Shown here piece after piece: positions 16,601 to 26,440 of a DNA stretch of 64,000 nt (positions are counted from its first letter, which is position 1; every line of letters begins with the position of its first letter). The notes beneath the pieces were generated by a model. The model was given only the letters and a program-made list of their open reading frames with translations. It was not told the origin of the DNA and searched no databases. This DNA comes from Pectobacterium atrosepticum (GTDB lineage: Bacteria > Pseudomonadota > Gammaproteobacteria > Enterobacterales > Enterobacteriaceae), in the NCBI GenBank assembly GCA_019056595.1, contig CP036163.1, forward strand, positions 1,612,001 through 1,676,000, written 5' to 3'. A program made the translations under genes and the position numbers.

Positions 16601-18477
16601 AAAGGCTTGCGATGAGTATCGCATAACGTTAAACAAGTAATACGTTGACGATGAGTTTCCACATGAATCAAGCGATTATCAGGCAAAGCCACCCAGCGTA
16701 ATATGCCAAACTCCCAAATCAGCGAGATCTGGTTATCCTGCCGATCCTCTATTGATGTTAAGCATAATTCCATCCCTCTGGCGTGCTCAAACCGATAGCG
16801 CAAGCTACCGGCATCTTGCAAAATCAACCGTCCCTGTTGGCGGGTCAGACGCCATTGCGGGTTAGATGGCGAACGAGTGGATTCCCCCTCAATAGGCAAA
16901 ACAAAGATCGCCTGATTGAACTCGCCGTCAGTCAGCGTCACCACACCGTCTTCAAGTGTAAGGCTCATATCCCAGTTACTACGCCATAGTGCGCCTAATA
17001 AACTAGGCTTCCTATCACCACCAGATCGGTAATAGCGTTTCATCACCAACGGTAAAATACTTGCCAGTTGGAAATCAGTACGCCACTCCACCATATAACC
17101 CGTGGCCATATCGACCGGTTCACCTTCACTTTTGCATTGATTTGATGTAGAGCAGGTATTTCCATCAGCTGTGTTAGCGGTAGATGATGAATGGCCGGGA
17201 GTCCCATCAACGTCTGATGGTGTTTTATCCGCTACCTTAATTTCAGGTTTTATAGCTTTTCCCTTACCTATCGCTTCTCCTGATTTTCTGGTAATTATTT
17301 TCCCAATAAATGCATTAACCTTCAGGATAATCTCATCAACAATTTCTTTAAATTTATCAATGAGTTTTTTAATAACACCACAAATCGCAGAAAAACTATC
17401 TTTTGCAAATGCAACAATCCAACTTTTTGCTGAACTTGCGGCATTATTTACCATTAATTCAATAGCAGTAATTATTTTATTGAGCAGATTTATAGCTTCT
17501 TTAGCCTCTTTATTAATTTTTTCTGCGAAGTCCATTAACCATCGAACAATATTACCATTAGACAAATTTCTAATTTCACGAACAGCCAGTTGAACAGCTT
17601 GATTATCCAACGCACTTTTTTCTAATGCTTTCATTGCACGGACAACAGATTTCCCTGCAATTTTTAGCGCATGTCCTGGACCAGGAATAACACCTACGAC
17701 ATTCAGTGCACCTTCAGCAAGAAAGTAGTTATCTTCCAAGTTATCTGGTTTCTTATAGGCGGCCCAGCACCACTCACCAATAAAATAAACATCGGGTGCT
17801 TGACCAACAACAGGGATAAAACCGAGAATAATTTGACAAAGCAACAAAACCGCTGTTTCTGTTGTCTGATCGGCAACCTCTGCCGACAAACTATGATGAA
17901 TCTTATTAATTGCTCGCTTGAATTCACGATCCCCTGCATTAATCTGTTTTTTTAATGTTTGAAAGCGGTCATAGGCTAGCTGATATTTATCTTCAACATT
18001 AGAAAAAAATCGTCCACTCAATGTACTATCATCAACATTTACTTCATCATAACGTTCACTGTCTTCAGTGTCGTACTCTACAATCCCTTTTTCATGCAGC
18101 AGTAAATAAAGGGTAAAATACTCTCCTGCTAATGCAGCATGAGCGGGATTAGCTTGAAGTACCGGATTATTTTCTACGGTATCAGGGGAATCAAAATCAT
18201 CTGAACCTTCTTTAATATCAAGTTGATAAGTACTGCATGCCATATCTTGGACTTTAAAGTACCCACTTCCATCCGTTTGCCCATCCGTTTTATTCCCTTT
18301 GCTATCGGTTAAAACAAAAGGAGCATTTGGTACAGGATCCCCTGACGAATAGACATATTGAACAAAGGTTTCACACTCACATTCTTTACACCCCCCTTGA
18401 ATGATTTTATCCGTTGAAAACCTTTTTTCCGCAGCAGCACTACTTTGGTGTAATGAATCCTGTTTATCCTGACTCAT
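13666..18477 (-). CDS. Rhs toxin with T6SS-type context
   Basis: A 1603-residue protein. Residues 1-450 are a non-repeat region with a cysteine cluster (GGCKECECE, 28-36), a hydrophobic segment ([15 protein letters not shown], 211-225) and amphipathic helices to about 395. The Rhs entry motif GEPVDMATG is at 452-460, followed by many YD repeats. The core ends with the conserved DPIGLAGG and WVDPLGL; the last 103 residues (1501-1603) are the toxin tip. The tip contains [39 protein letters not shown] and a final [10 protein letters not shown]; the histidines are probable catalytic residues, and the pattern recalls type-24-like polymorphic toxins (not asserted). There is no PAAR domain, so it should be loaded through the upstream DUF4123 proteins on VgrG. 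The core is GC-rich, while both the N-terminal region and the tip are AT-rich. Confidence 0.92.
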   Translation of the reverse strand: MSQDKQDSLHQSSAAAEKRFSTDKIIQGGCKECECETFVQYVYSSGDPVPNAPFVLTDSKGNKTDGQTDGSGYFKVQDMACSTYQLDIKEGSDDFDSPDTVENNPVLQANPAHAALAGEYFTLYLLLHEKGIVEYDTEDSERYDEVNVDDSTLSGRFFSNVEDKYQLAYDRFQTLKKQINAGDREFKRAINKIHHSLSAEVADQTTETAVLLLCQIILGFIPVVGQAPDVYFIGEWCWAAYKKPDNLEDNYFLAEGALNVVGVIPGPGHALKIAGKSVVRAMKALEKSALDNQAVQLAVREIRNLSNGNIVRWLMDFAEKINKEAKEAINLLNKIITAIELMVNNAASSAKSWIVAFAKDSFSAICGVIKKLIDKFKEIVDEIILKVNAFIGKIITRKSGEAIGKGKAIKPEIKVADKTPSDVDGTPGHSSSTANTADGNTCSTSNQCKSEGEPVDMATGYMVEWRTDFQLASILPLVMKRYYRSGGDRKPSLLGALWRSNWDMSLTLEDGVVTLTDGEFNQAIFVLPIEGESTRSPSNPQWRLTRQQGRLILQDAGSLRYRFEHARGMELCLTSIEDRQDNQISLIWEFGILRWVALPDNRLIHVETHRQRITCLTLCDTHRKPLKTLASYTYDSLGHLLSVRADEGRNFDYRYSPEGWLLRWSDLALTWVEHDYDKKGRVIRDRTSEGYWPGRFEYDDDTLTSHYYSGFGGVISYVRDERNNILLKRTPDGGETLFEWVDNQLVAETDPLGGRTAYQRNDWGQVTEVALPDGATHQYLYDDNGQLLAYTDPLCSEWHYQRNAAGQVVEVNDPEGREWLYSYGETGQLSTVIGPDGVLQRYHYNRRGLLSSLERDNAPPVTFRYDDLDRLTERHIGHEAGVQVRRWEYDGVRESPSKVVYEDGSETRFGYDVEGNLTAVTDALGQRYQFRYGAFDNLLEATDPLGATVRYHYNAEAEFAGVTNSQGRDWTYGFDHSGRLSEERHYDGRVYRYHYDVADRLVQRMAPDGSALHYEHDTAGRITRITARRADGETDGITELEYDVAGRLTQAASPDAVVEYAYNRAGQVTSETVNGEAVQSGYDAGGQRAIVDGILAPLQLAWQSGRLSSLGIGSHQPLQFSHTAAGEEQRRSNGSGFALRHEWSPTGLLQRQALEGADGRVSDVLERRYQYDVLDRLTGITDSHWGEQAFRLNGAGQVTAERRDEGRRRQARLFGYDSEQNLCEVSQIAPGLGETLKVQDAVVQSSARYDAAGRVIERGHTQYRYDDCGRLAMKRETRPGFRPKETYFDWDVQDRLVRVSLPDGARWRYRYDAFGRRVNKVREGQVPSAQAVARVAYRWDGDQLIGQQQYRADGSAAREVQWVYEPGSFRPLAQVEAQGDSTQLHYIVTDLTGTARELCSEEGEVRWRGEQGLWGAHREERRPIPLRRYLGDAANEEVYCELRYQGQLYDAETGLYYNRHRYYDAESGQYLSPDPIGLAGGLRPQGYVHNPLTWVDPLGLTESGCKQPTSPDIDPKDVAGKKPAEIDKVARDAGLQPKGPNPMEGKGAYVDPVTSKQRVLIHPDASCGPHCHVNNPAGERLDINGKLVPSESPEAHLPLDMDP

Positions 18478-18497
18478 GAAATGACGTCCTTTTTATT

Positions 18498-19415
18498 TTA
18501 TGCTTCGTCCAGGTGGTCAATTGCTGCCTGATACAGGCGATCCATACGGCTTTGCGTGCCGATGTATTCTGGCTGTATCAGAATATTTTTTGCCCAGGGC
18601 TGATGAATGAATTCCGGCGAGAGCTCTGTCGCCAATGCCAGCCAGCGCACAATATCGCGGTCATTGTTAAAGCCATTGTTCCGCGCCTGTTCCGCCTGCT
18701 GGTAGGTAAATGTCTGTAGTTCATCGTCAGGCGCATGTTGCCAGCCAGCATGGTAAGCGCGCAGGTGTTCGCTATAGCGTGCCAGATTCTGATGTTCAGA
18801 AGGCACCATGATGGCTTGCCATTGTTCATCGCTCAGTTGACGCGGCAGGATGTCAGGAATGGAGTGGGGTTCGCGGGCTGTCAAATTTAAAGCACGTACG
18901 GTTCCATCAGGTGAAATATCGCAGAAGCTGGCTATAGGGCCATAGAGCGCGCAGGCTTCTTGTACAGAGCTGGCTGATAGCAGTTGATTCACCACCCGCC
19001 AGTCGCCAACGCGCAGAATGACATTCTCCCCGGAAGGTGAGGCCACCAGGCTCCACTGCCGCAGATGCTTCGTTACCTCAAGCAATTGATCGAGCGGCGA
19101 GTACGCCTGCATAAACCATTCCAGTTGCAGACCCATGCCCCAACCAGACTGGGTGATAATGTGTTCTTTCACCTGCGACCAGTTAGCAGCGTTAAGCGGG
19201 ATGCAATACGGCGCTACCGACGCATGAACGCGCCCCGTTTCCCCCCAGTACAAACGCGTCTGTTCCAGGCTGCCTCCCCAGCGCTCGGCTAGCCAAGGCA
19301 CCGCATCATTCATTGATGCCTCAGCAATAACAAAACAGCCACCCTGAGCGACACGCGTTTGCCAGACGGCATCATCTTCCGGCGTCAGTTCAAGGAAAGG
19401 TTGCGATACACTCAC
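18498..19415 (-). CDS. DUF4123 adaptor, rhs-proximal
   Basis: A 305-residue cytoplasmic protein with the DUF4123 (Tap/TEC) layout. The N-terminus QGGCFVIAEASMNDAVPWLA is followed by YWGETGRVHASVAPYCIPL, LQLEWFMQAYSPLDQLLEVT, VILRVGDWRVVNQLL and a C-terminal helical region. These proteins bind an effector and carry it to the VgrG tip. Its start overlaps the previous adaptor by 4 bases and its stop is 20 bases before rhs, so it is probably the loader of the Rhs protein. Confidence 0.8.
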   Translation of the reverse strand: MSVSQPFLELTPEDDAVWQTRVAQGGCFVIAEASMNDAVPWLAERWGGSLEQTRLYWGETGRVHASVAPYCIPLNAANWSQVKEHIITQSGWGMGLQLEWFMQAYSPLDQLLEVTKHLRQWSLVASPSGENVILRVGDWRVVNQLLSASSVQEACALYGPIASFCDISPDGTVRALNLTAREPHSIPDILPRQLSDEQWQAIMVPSEHQNLARYSEHLRAYHAGWQHAPDDELQTFTYQQAEQARNNGFNNDRDIVRWLALATELSPEFIHQPWAKNILIQPEYIGTQSRMDRLYQAAIDHLDEA

Positions 19416-20368
19416 AGCGTGACCTCCGTCATGTCAGGTAACTCTCCCCGCATCCAACCGGGGCGATGGTAATTAAGCTGTACACTTTCAATACGTTCAG
19501 GCTCAGATTTAAAAATCCGAATACTGTCCGCAATCGAATAACGTTCAGTCAGATGAATAAAAATCGGGTGTAAATAGAATTCACTACCGAGTACCCAGCG
19601 ATGAGCAGACCAGGCTTCACATTCCGCTTCGCTGGCTTTAGAGTAATATTTTTCAGCTAATGCAATACCGCTAATGAAGCGGGCCTTTACTACTTCGACA
19701 TCCAGAGGAAAAACACATTGCGCACTGACAAAAAGAAAGAGTTCATTCGCTAATCGGTGTAATCGATTGTCATTGGCGAGAAGATAATATTGATAACTCG
19801 TTAAATTAATTTGGTACTCTTTATTAACTTCATTCTTATTTTTATTATTACCCTCTTGTTGTGCGAATAGCTGATATTCCCCTCGTTCACTATTCGCTAC
19901 AGGCAAATAGATATTATTCAAAGGACCGAGAAAATCAGTTTGAGCAGCAAGGTCAAGGGTTGGCCACCAGGTCGATAAAACGTCTGGCACATAACTACGA
20001 AACAGCGCTCGTGTACCATCAGGCCAGAGACAGAAAATACGCGTCTGCCAAAAGTCAGCAACCTGCTGTAATGTCAGTGCGCTATGCGTAAGAATCACAC
20101 CACCATGCCGCTCTGGCTGTGTATCGGTCAGCCAATGCAACAAGGTTTCTCCTGACTTAGCTTCTTCTACTTTCACCACAATAGGTGCCCACATCTGCCA
20201 GTTTTCAGCATCCTTGCCAAAATGCAGCTGTTGCCATATATCCGCCGCCGCAGGTTGAAAGGCCTGCCAATATTCAGGTAATTTGGGATAACTCAGCGGT
20301 GAGATAATAGCGTACAAAGGCGCATCAAACTGGCTGATTTCAAACAGAGTATAACCGTTTGCCATCAT
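19412..20368 (-). CDS. DUF4123 adaptor, first copy
   Basis: A 318-residue DUF4123-type protein: PLYAIISPLSYPKLPEYWQA, WAPIVVKVEE, GETLLHWLT, GVILTHSALTLQQVADFWQT and WPDGTRALFRSYVPDVLSTW are the usual successive blocks. It begins the small group adaptor-adaptor-rhs-immunity, after a gap of 168 bases from the ankyrin genes. It may serve the PAAR-lipase or cooperate with the second adaptor; two adaptors in tandem before one Rhs are unusual. The middle part (residues about 165-190) is AT-rich and asparagine/lysine-rich. Confidence 0.8.
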   Translation of the reverse strand: MMANGYTLFEISQFDAPLYAIISPLSYPKLPEYWQAFQPAAADIWQQLHFGKDAENWQMWAPIVVKVEEAKSGETLLHWLTDTQPERHGGVILTHSALTLQQVADFWQTRIFCLWPDGTRALFRSYVPDVLSTWWPTLDLAAQTDFLGPLNNIYLPVANSERGEYQLFAQQEGNNKNKNEVNKEYQINLTSYQYYLLANDNRLHRLANELFLFVSAQCVFPLDVEVVKARFISGIALAEKYYSKASEAECEAWSAHRWVLGSEFYLHPIFIHLTERYSIADSIRIFKSEPERIESVQLNYHRPGWMRGELPDMTEVTL

Positions 20369-20442
20369 CGCTATTTGCCTGTAAATAAATGAGATAATTT
20401 TTAATACGATGAGCGACTATTTATTTTGTTAATAGTCACAGC

Positions 20443-20477
20443 ACCGACCAGTTAATCACACTGATTATCTGGTCGGT
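20443..20477. terminator. Hairpin between ankyrin genes and adaptor genes
   Basis: ACCGACCAG and CTGGTCGGT enclose a 17-base loop that itself holds AATCA/TGATT. There is no immediate T-run, so it may act as a processing or attenuation site rather than a strong terminator. Confidence 0.45.
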
Positions 20478-20536
20478 AAGTGCAGTTTCTTTTTATGACA
20501 CAAAATAGATAATAAAAACCACGAATCGAAATAAAA

Positions 20537-21304
20537 TTACAGCGGCAGTCCTTTTTCCCAACGATCCCGAACTTCAGCAGGCGACAACGGTGGGAATTTA
20601 ACACCGCGGTCCAGTAACAGTTGTTTTACCTTCAACGCCCAAGGGTAGTGAGGAGATTTAGGGGACATAATAGATAAGCTGTCTTCAACACTCCACGCTA
20701 AGCTAGCTCCCGTAGCCGAATAGGTATTAATATTAGCGCCCTGCTCAATCAGCCAATGTGAGATTTCATACTGGTTAAGATAGGCAGCATAGTGAGCACT
20801 ATTGGTTTTTTGCTCATCAGGTAAATTTACGTCAGCTCCACGCGCCACAAGTAATTTTATATCGGCCCAGCGTTCTTCGTTAATAGCACTAAATATTGCT
20901 GGCTGCCCAAGGCGTCCAATTGCATTCGGATCACCCCCCGCATCCAGAATAATACGAAGCCAATCAGGATCTTTAACACCAGATACTCGATTCACCGCAC
21001 TATCACCAGATCCATCTTTATAGTTTGGATCGACACCTAGCTTAAGCGCCAGCGTGACGGCTTTTTTATCCTTCGTCTCATAAATCAACCACAGTAGCGG
21101 TGTAATACCTTCTTTTCCCTTAATATTCAGGTTAACGCCCTGTGACAGTTGATGACGGGCTACTGATTCGTCACCTTTTTGAATGCTTTCCAGCACCGCC
21201 ACCACTGGTGGTTCAAAAAGTTCACTCGCCCGCATACTGTGTCCTCCTGCCTGACAAGCGGTTAATAGTGGCAGACTAGCCAGCAGCCAATACCACCATC
21301 TCAA
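20537..21304 (-). CDS. Ankyrin-repeat lipoprotein, putative lipase immunity (second copy)
   Basis: A 255-residue lipoprotein: a short signal (WWYWLLASLPLLTAC, lipobox LTAC) and then ankyrin-like repeats such as EGITPLLWLIYETKDKKAVT, LGQPAIFSAINEERWADIK and NSAHYAAYLNQYEISHWLIE. The best start is a TTG at 21304, preceded by AAAGGAG and overlapping the stop of the first copy (TTGA), so translation is coupled; an upstream TTG at 21325 lacks a ribosome site. It is a near-duplicate of the gene before it, with differences clustered in the last repeats. Ankyrin lipoproteins of this kind neutralise periplasmic T6SS phospholipases in other bacteria, which fits the adjacent PAAR-lipase. Confidence 0.8.
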   Translation of the reverse strand: MRWWYWLLASLPLLTACQAGGHSMRASELFEPPVVAVLESIQKGDESVARHQLSQGVNLNIKGKEGITPLLWLIYETKDKKAVTLALKLGVDPNYKDGSGDSAVNRVSGVKDPDWLRIILDAGGDPNAIGRLGQPAIFSAINEERWADIKLLVARGADVNLPDEQKTNSAHYAAYLNQYEISHWLIEQGANINTYSATGASLAWSVEDSLSIMSPKSPHYPWALKVKQLLLDRGVKFPPLSPAEVRDRWEKGLPL

Positions 21305-22080
21305 AGAGGTTCTCCTTTTTCCCAACGCTCCCGAACTTCAGCAGGCGACAATGGTGGGAATTTAACACCGTGATCCAGTAACAGTTGTTTTACCTTCAGC
21401 GCCCAAGGATAGTGAGGTGATTTAGGGGACATAATGGATAAGCTGTCGTGTACACGCCACGCCAAGCTACTGCCGGTTGAAGAATAGGTATCGAAACTTG
21501 CGCCCTGCTCAATCAACCAATACACAATTTCGTATTCATTTACATAAGCGGCATAAAGCGCACTATTTCTTTTATTTTGATCTTCTAAATTCAGATCAGC
21601 CCCTTTCTCAACGAGTAGCTTAATATCAGCCCACCGTTGCTCATTAATGGCACTAAATATTGCCGGCTGACCACGACGACCAATTGCATTCGGATCGCCA
21701 CCAGCATCCAGAATAATGCGAAGCCAATCTGGATCTTTGGCTCCCGCCACGGAATTAACTGCGCTGTCGCCAAATCCGTCTTTATAGTTTGGATCGACAC
21801 CCAGTTTAAGCGCCAGCGTGACGGCTTTTTTATCCTTCGTCTCATAAATCAGCCACAACAGCGGAGTAACACCTTCTTTTCCCTTAATATTCAGGTTAAC
21901 GCCCTGTGACAGCTGATGACGGGCTGCTGATTCGTCACCTTTTTGAATGCTTTCCAGCACCGCCACCACTGGTGGTTCAAAAAGTTCACTCGCCCGCATA
22001 CTGTGTCCTCCTGCCTGACAAGCGGTTAATAATCCCAGAATAACGACGCCTACCCATTTTATACGTGCCAACCATTGCAT
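21301..22080 (-). CDS. Ankyrin-repeat lipoprotein, putative lipase immunity (first copy)
   Basis: A 259-residue lipoprotein starting MQWLARIKWVGVVILGLLTA with lipobox LTAC, then ankyrin-like repeats (EGVTPLLWLIYETKDKKAVT; NALYAAYVNEY-like repeat; WLIEQGASFDTYSSTGSS). The ATG overlaps the stop of the PAAR-lipase gene (TAATG), the expected coupling of effector and immunity. Residues from the lipobox to about 110 are almost the same as in the second copy, so the pair arose by recent tandem duplication followed by divergence or recombination. Confidence 0.82.
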   Translation of the reverse strand: MQWLARIKWVGVVILGLLTACQAGGHSMRASELFEPPVVAVLESIQKGDESAARHQLSQGVNLNIKGKEGVTPLLWLIYETKDKKAVTLALKLGVDPNYKDGFGDSAVNSVAGAKDPDWLRIILDAGGDPNAIGRRGQPAIFSAINEQRWADIKLLVEKGADLNLEDQNKRNSALYAAYVNEYEIVYWLIEQGASFDTYSSTGSSLAWRVHDSLSIMSPKSPHYPWALKVKQLLLDHGVKFPPLSPAEVRERWEKGEPL

Positions 22081-23453
22081 TATATTCCCCTGAATGTATT
22101 GGTTATCTTCCCGATATCTTCCTTTTTCTGGCTTTCAATACCCGCAACTACCTGATCCATACCGTGACGCGCAATCGGTGAACCGCCAACAGCGGGAAGC
22201 GCCATCATATCACCGCTTGCTTTCGGCAGCCCCCCTCCCAGTAGCTTTGCAACACCGATAACGCCCCCTAGCGCCGCACCGGCGGTTCCGCCAATCAATG
22301 CGCCCGCACCGGATAGCAAGCCTGGAATCAAAGCTTTACCGTAGGTTTGCACCATGGTTAATATCTCGCCATCAACCGCTTGTGTTTTAATCAATGATGC
22401 CGTTTCTGCCAATGTCGCACCACCACCTCGCAAGGCAGTATTCTCATGTAATCCTGCGGCATTGAACGTATAGCCGGGAAGTTTTGTCGCACTGACCGCT
22501 GCAGAGGCTAACCCGCCCCCCAGAGAGTGGCCAACAATAACAGGTGGAGGATTTGGCATCAGATCTTTGACTTGAGTCGCGAGATCCATTGCTTGTTTGT
22601 ACTGCGCTGATTCAAATCCCATACCCTGAGTGGCGTTAGTCAACCAGTCTTTCACTCCCGTCACCGCATTATTGGTACCCCTATAGGTCAACATGGTTTC
22701 ACCATTAATCGCTGATTTGAACAGGGCAGAACCAAACCCTGTTTTCTTATCCATAAAATCATTGTCCGTCAAACCAGGAAGTTTTTGGACATCCAGCAGT
22801 TCCAGACCAACCGGAGCCTTAGGCAGTTTATCCAGCACTCCTCGTCGAAATTCATCGACCGAATAAACGTACTGAGCCGCCTCCGCGCGCAAGATGCTGT
22901 CGTTATTAAACGCCAACCGCTTTGCCGCATCGGCTAATCCCGGCAGCGTCGCCGCCTCGGTCGCCAACTTGGCACGAGCCAGATAGCGCTCTTTACGCTG
23001 TGCGACAGAGAGCAGATCATCAAGAATGGGCAACTCGGCGACCGAAGCCCATTCCATTAATGTCGGCAACAGCATTGGCGTCAATGCCAACAGAGGCGCG
23101 CGGCTTTTGGCCGATTGTTCGGCGCACGGTTTAACCGGGGACTGATAAGGCGAGTCGCCAATGATCACATTCCCGCTGCCAGCAGCAACCGAGCCGCCAC
23201 AGCCGATCGCATCACCGATACGCGCCGCCAGCTTTCCATTGATGATGACCGTACCGGAGCCCGCAGATATCGCTCGATTGTGTACGCCGTGAGGCATATT
23301 CGGGCAAGGGCAAGCATGGAGCAAAACCCCATCACCTTTACGGGCCGCTGGTTTGCCATTGATGATGACATCACCGCTGCCTTCAATAATTGGGGTCGCA
23401 GGAAAACAACCGTGACCTACGCAGCTGTCTCCTAAACGTGCAGCACCTGGCAT
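22080..23453 (-). CDS. PAAR-domain class 3 lipase effector (Tle-like)
   Basis: A 457-residue protein. Residues 1-100 form a PAAR spike tip (MPGAARLGDSCVGHGCFPAT with repeated GSGDVIINGKPAARKGD-type units and paired Cys/His). Residues about 230-380 hold a lipase_3 fold with TYRGTNNAVTG at 256-266 and the nucleophile elbow VGHSLGGG (Ser310). A glycine-rich hydrophobic stretch (LLSGAGALIGGTAGAALGGV) near 370-395 could enter membranes. It lies between vgrG and two ankyrin lipoproteins, so it is very probably a VgrG-delivered phospholipase acting in the target periplasm. The subfamily (Tle number) is not assigned. Confidence 0.88.
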   Translation of the reverse strand: MPGAARLGDSCVGHGCFPATPIIEGSGDVIINGKPAARKGDGVLLHACPCPNMPHGVHNRAISAGSGTVIINGKLAARIGDAIGCGGSVAAGSGNVIIGDSPYQSPVKPCAEQSAKSRAPLLALTPMLLPTLMEWASVAELPILDDLLSVAQRKERYLARAKLATEAATLPGLADAAKRLAFNNDSILRAEAAQYVYSVDEFRRGVLDKLPKAPVGLELLDVQKLPGLTDNDFMDKKTGFGSALFKSAINGETMLTYRGTNNAVTGVKDWLTNATQGMGFESAQYKQAMDLATQVKDLMPNPPPVIVGHSLGGGLASAAVSATKLPGYTFNAAGLHENTALRGGGATLAETASLIKTQAVDGEILTMVQTYGKALIPGLLSGAGALIGGTAGAALGGVIGVAKLLGGGLPKASGDMMALPAVGGSPIARHGMDQVVAGIESQKKEDIGKITNTFRGI

Positions 23454-23462
23454 AGTTCCTCC

Positions 23463-25499
23463 TTAACGTCTGTCTGGCGCATCCGGCAGCGTAGGCTTCG
23501 AGGGGTCTTCTGGCGTAATCGACACCGGCGCAGTCCCTACGCCAGCCGCACCACCATCGTTGATTTTCACAATCGTCCCGGAAATTGTGACACCCGCGCT
23601 ATCAATCTTGATAAAACCGCCAGGCGCTTTAATAGTCAGAGCCTGCCCCGCTTCCAGCACGATATCTGCGGCTTTCAGGTAGCTGTCCGTATTGACCAGA
23701 ATACGCTGATGCGCCCCGATCAGCGTCTCTTCAGAACCGGACATCGTGGTCTGGCGGCTCCCTTCGATACGGGTAATCTCTCCCCCACCGATAAAGCGCT
23801 TGAACGAAGAGCCTATTTTCTGAATAAAACTCCGGCCAATTTCCTGATGATGATCCTGACCGATATTTTCAAAGTCATCTTTGCCTATCGTTCGGTGACG
23901 GTGACGATCGACTCGTTGGAACTGATCCTGAGCGACGCTGAGATGCTGATCGCGCCCCACACTCTGCCGATGGATGTTATTGATGACACCATCCATATCT
24001 TTCTGAGCGTGATAGTAAATTTGTTCACGCGTCGCCTCATCCTCGAAACGCAGTTCGTTGAAGCCACTGCCTTTGTGCGTATCAGTACGCAGCGTCGTGC
24101 GCGTTTTATGTGCGGGTAAAACGTACGGCGTCGGGTTGGTCGCGTGGAACGTACGCCCAGTGATAATAGGCTGGTCTGGGTCACCTTCGAGGAAGCTGAC
24201 GATCACTTCATGGCTGATACGTGGGATAGCGATCATGCCGTACTGGCCACCCGCCCAGCCCTGACTGACGCGCACCCAGCAAGAGCTCTGGTCGTTGCTC
24301 GCGCCATAGCGATCCCACGGGAATTGCAGTTTTACCCGGCCGAACTGATCACAGTAAATTTCTTCACCCGCCGGACCCACCACCGTCGCGATTTGCGGGC
24401 CGTCCACCATCGGTTTGTACGGCATCGCCGCGCGCCACGTCGTTGTGCCCTTCACCACCGCAAAGCTGTTGCTCATGGTCGTCGGTTCGCCGCCGCTTTC
24501 CTCTTCCAGCGCCTGCGGCTGCTGCCCGACGTGCGTCACACTCACTGTCTGCCACACTGCGTTCAGCGTCGCATTCGGATGCTCCGTCAGGGTAAAGGTA
24601 TTGCCCGGCATCAGCCCCGCGCAGTTGGACTCCCCTTCGCTTGTCACCGCCCCTGAGCGCAGCGCATCCAGACGATAGCCGCTGAACGCCTTGCCGCTCG
24701 GATCTTGCTTATAACGTCCCGGATAGTCGTAATGCTGATAGCTTTCACGCTGGTGCTCCAGCTCACCGCTCATCTTCTTGTGTGACAGTCCGTAAGCCGG
24801 CGTCTTGAAGTTGTAGTCCTTCAGTTCCACTTCGGCCGTGCTCACCCGCTCCGCGTAGTGGAAACGCCGGACATATTCGCCCTCACTTAACCCCTGCGTG
24901 GCGAGATTGAAGAACAGCTCCGGCCCTTTGGTCAGCGCACCCGCATCATCGGCAAACACCACTCGATGCTTGCCCTCCTCAAACTCGTGGAAGAAGTACA
25001 GGCCTTCCTCTGCGGCCAGCCGAGTGATAAAGGCTAAATCACTTTCCCGATACTGTACGCAGTATTCCCGCACGGCGTGCTCATGGCGCAGCGCAAACGC
25101 GTAGTCGGTAATGCCTGCTTCTTCCAGCAATGTGCCGATAATCGCTTCCGGCTTCTGCGCCTGAAAGATGCGGGCGTTGGTGCGAAGACCCAGTCGCCAC
25201 AGCGCCGGACGGACTTCCGCCTGATAGCGCGTGCGCCGAAATCCGGTGTCGCCTTGAGTAAACCCACTGATAATCCCGCTGACCCGACGCTTCAGTTCGC
25301 CTTCATACCAAATCATCAGTTCGCACGGCTGATCCAGCACCGCACCGAAATCGACATCCGGCAACGCGCTCGCCAGACTCAGCGACAGGCTGAAGGGCCG
25401 ATTCAACCCCTCATCCAGACTGAAATCCACCACCGCAAAGGTGCCGGCCTCCAGAGCACCGACCTTTACGGTAAACTGTAATCCTGTACTGTTTGCCAT
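23463..25499 (-). CDS. vgrG: T6SS spike protein VgrG
   Basis: A 678-residue VgrG/TssI. The N-terminal gp27-like part ([20 protein letters not shown] onward) is followed by the OB-fold region ([20 protein letters not shown], then [13 protein letters not shown]) and the gp5-like beta-helix needle from about 480 (repeats such as [12 protein letters not shown], then a DUF2345-like tail). No C-terminal effector domain is fused: it ends soon after the needle ([13 protein letters not shown]). It is the second gene of the hcp operon; the gap to hcp (182 bases) holds a terminator-like hairpin, so vgrG is expected at a lower level than hcp. Confidence 0.95.
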   Translation of the reverse strand: MANSTGLQFTVKVGALEAGTFAVVDFSLDEGLNRPFSLSLSLASALPDVDFGAVLDQPCELMIWYEGELKRRVSGIISGFTQGDTGFRRTRYQAEVRPALWRLGLRTNARIFQAQKPEAIIGTLLEEAGITDYAFALRHEHAVREYCVQYRESDLAFITRLAAEEGLYFFHEFEEGKHRVVFADDAGALTKGPELFFNLATQGLSEGEYVRRFHYAERVSTAEVELKDYNFKTPAYGLSHKKMSGELEHQRESYQHYDYPGRYKQDPSGKAFSGYRLDALRSGAVTSEGESNCAGLMPGNTFTLTEHPNATLNAVWQTVSVTHVGQQPQALEEESGGEPTTMSNSFAVVKGTTTWRAAMPYKPMVDGPQIATVVGPAGEEIYCDQFGRVKLQFPWDRYGASNDQSSCWVRVSQGWAGGQYGMIAIPRISHEVIVSFLEGDPDQPIITGRTFHATNPTPYVLPAHKTRTTLRTDTHKGSGFNELRFEDEATREQIYYHAQKDMDGVINNIHRQSVGRDQHLSVAQDQFQRVDRHRHRTIGKDDFENIGQDHHQEIGRSFIQKIGSSFKRFIGGGEITRIEGSRQTTMSGSEETLIGAHQRILVNTDSYLKAADIVLEAGQALTIKAPGGFIKIDSAGVTISGTIVKINDGGAAGVGTAPVSITPEDPSKPTLPDAPDRR

Positions 25500-25639
25500 C
25501 CGCCTTCTCCTTATTATTCTTGTGCTGTTACCATGGCTACCGCACGCCTCGGGTTCCCTCGGAGCGGCATGTTGCTATCCTGATTAACATGAAAACCTGA
25601 GTTGTGGTCTGAGTCTGCTCACACCACGACTCACATCAG

Positions 25640-25672
25640 TGAAAAAACAGAAAACCCGGGCAAGCCCGGGTT
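25640..25672 (-). terminator. Terminator or attenuator after hcp
   Basis: The minus strand reads AACCCGGGCTTGCCCGGGTT followed by TTCTGTTTTTTC. A GC-rich stem and T-run directly after the hcp stop suit partial termination, so that Hcp (needed in bulk) exceeds VgrG. Confidence 0.85.
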
Positions 25673-25681
25673 AGATAGGAA

Positions 25682-26200
25682 TTACGCTTCGACCGGCGTA
25701 CGCCAGTCATCAGAGCCAGAAGTCCCTGCAACCGTGTGTTCCCAGTCGATTTTGCGGTAAGCCAGCGACACTTCAATCAGTTGGGTGTAATCCAGTTTGG
25801 ACGGGTCCTGGCAGTGTGGCATTTTGCAATCGATGTCCACGATGGTGGAATCGGTCAGTACGGTAGAGAAGAAATGCTCTTGTTTACCTTCAACTGACGT
25901 GCGGTACCATTTCAGGGTCACGGTCGGCAGCATTTCGCCAGACGCCAGGGCGTTGTACATCAACGGAACCGCTTTGTTCAGCGCGACAGTAAATTTGAAC
26001 GGCTTGTGCACGCGTTGGCCAGATGGCTGACCAGACTGCGGGTCGGTCGGTACGGTTACAATGTGTTTGAATTCCTGTACCAGCATTTCGTCTTCGTGGC
26101 CTTCCACATAGATGTTGCCGACAGAATCAGACGTGAAGGCACCAGCGGTGATATTGCCCTGAGTTTTACCTTCGATGCTGATATAGCATGGAGTTGGCAT
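25682..26200 (-). CDS. hcp: T6SS tube protein Hcp
   Basis: A 172-residue Hcp1-family protein: MPTPCYISIEGKTQGNITAG start, EDEMLVQEFKHIVTVPTD, GQRVHKPFKFTVALNKAVP, then LPTVTLKWYRTSVEGKQEHF. It forms the hexameric rings of the inner tube and is the most secreted component. There is no signal peptide and no effector extension. It is first in the group hcp-vgrG-effectors, separate from the structural operon, with its own sigma-54 promoter 66-81 bases upstream. Confidence 0.96.
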   Translation of the reverse strand: MPTPCYISIEGKTQGNITAGAFTSDSVGNIYVEGHEDEMLVQEFKHIVTVPTDPQSGQPSGQRVHKPFKFTVALNKAVPLMYNALASGEMLPTVTLKWYRTSVEGKQEHFFSTVLTDSTIVDIDCKMPHCQDPSKLDYTQLIEVSLAYRKIDWEHTVAGTSGSDDWRTPVEA

Positions 26201-26265
26201 AGTCTTGCTCCTTGTTGTTGAAACGGGGAATAGTTAAACGGGTTTAGTAACTTCACCGTCTGTAT

Positions 26266-26281
26266 AGCAATCCCCATGCCA
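26266..26281 (-). promoter_or_regulatory. Sigma-54 promoter of hcp
   Basis: The minus strand reads TGGCATGGGGATTGCT, a match to the -24/-12 consensus (TGGCAYG-N4-TTGCW) with correct spacing. The expected transcript start is about 55 bases before the hcp ATG. The T6SS cluster encodes its own sigma-54 activator (vasH), so the pairing is strong. Confidence 0.85.
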
Positions 26282-26342
26282 ATTTTTATCTTGTTGTTTT
26301 TAATGAAAAATAACTTAACTAAAATTCCCCCTAAGCAAAATT

Positions 26343-26440
26343 TGAGCAATAAGTTGCGCAGACTTCTCGAATCGTTTGCAAACATTGCGCAAAAAGTGAT
26401 TTACACCAGAAAGTGAGCAAGAAGTTGCGCAGAATGCGCA
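26343..26440 (-). promoter_or_regulatory. Repeated upstream sites, likely VasH binding region
   Basis: The 20-mer TGAGCAAKAAGTTGCGCAGA occurs at 26343-26362 and 26414-26433 (one mismatch). Further TTGCGCA and ATGCGCA copies lie at 26385 and 26434. The block sits about 60-160 bases upstream of the -24 element, the normal place for enhancer sites of a sigma-54 activator. Confidence 0.6.

Noticed and set aside
23709..24656. Plus-strand frames opposite vgrG
   Set aside because: Antisense shadows of a conserved gene.
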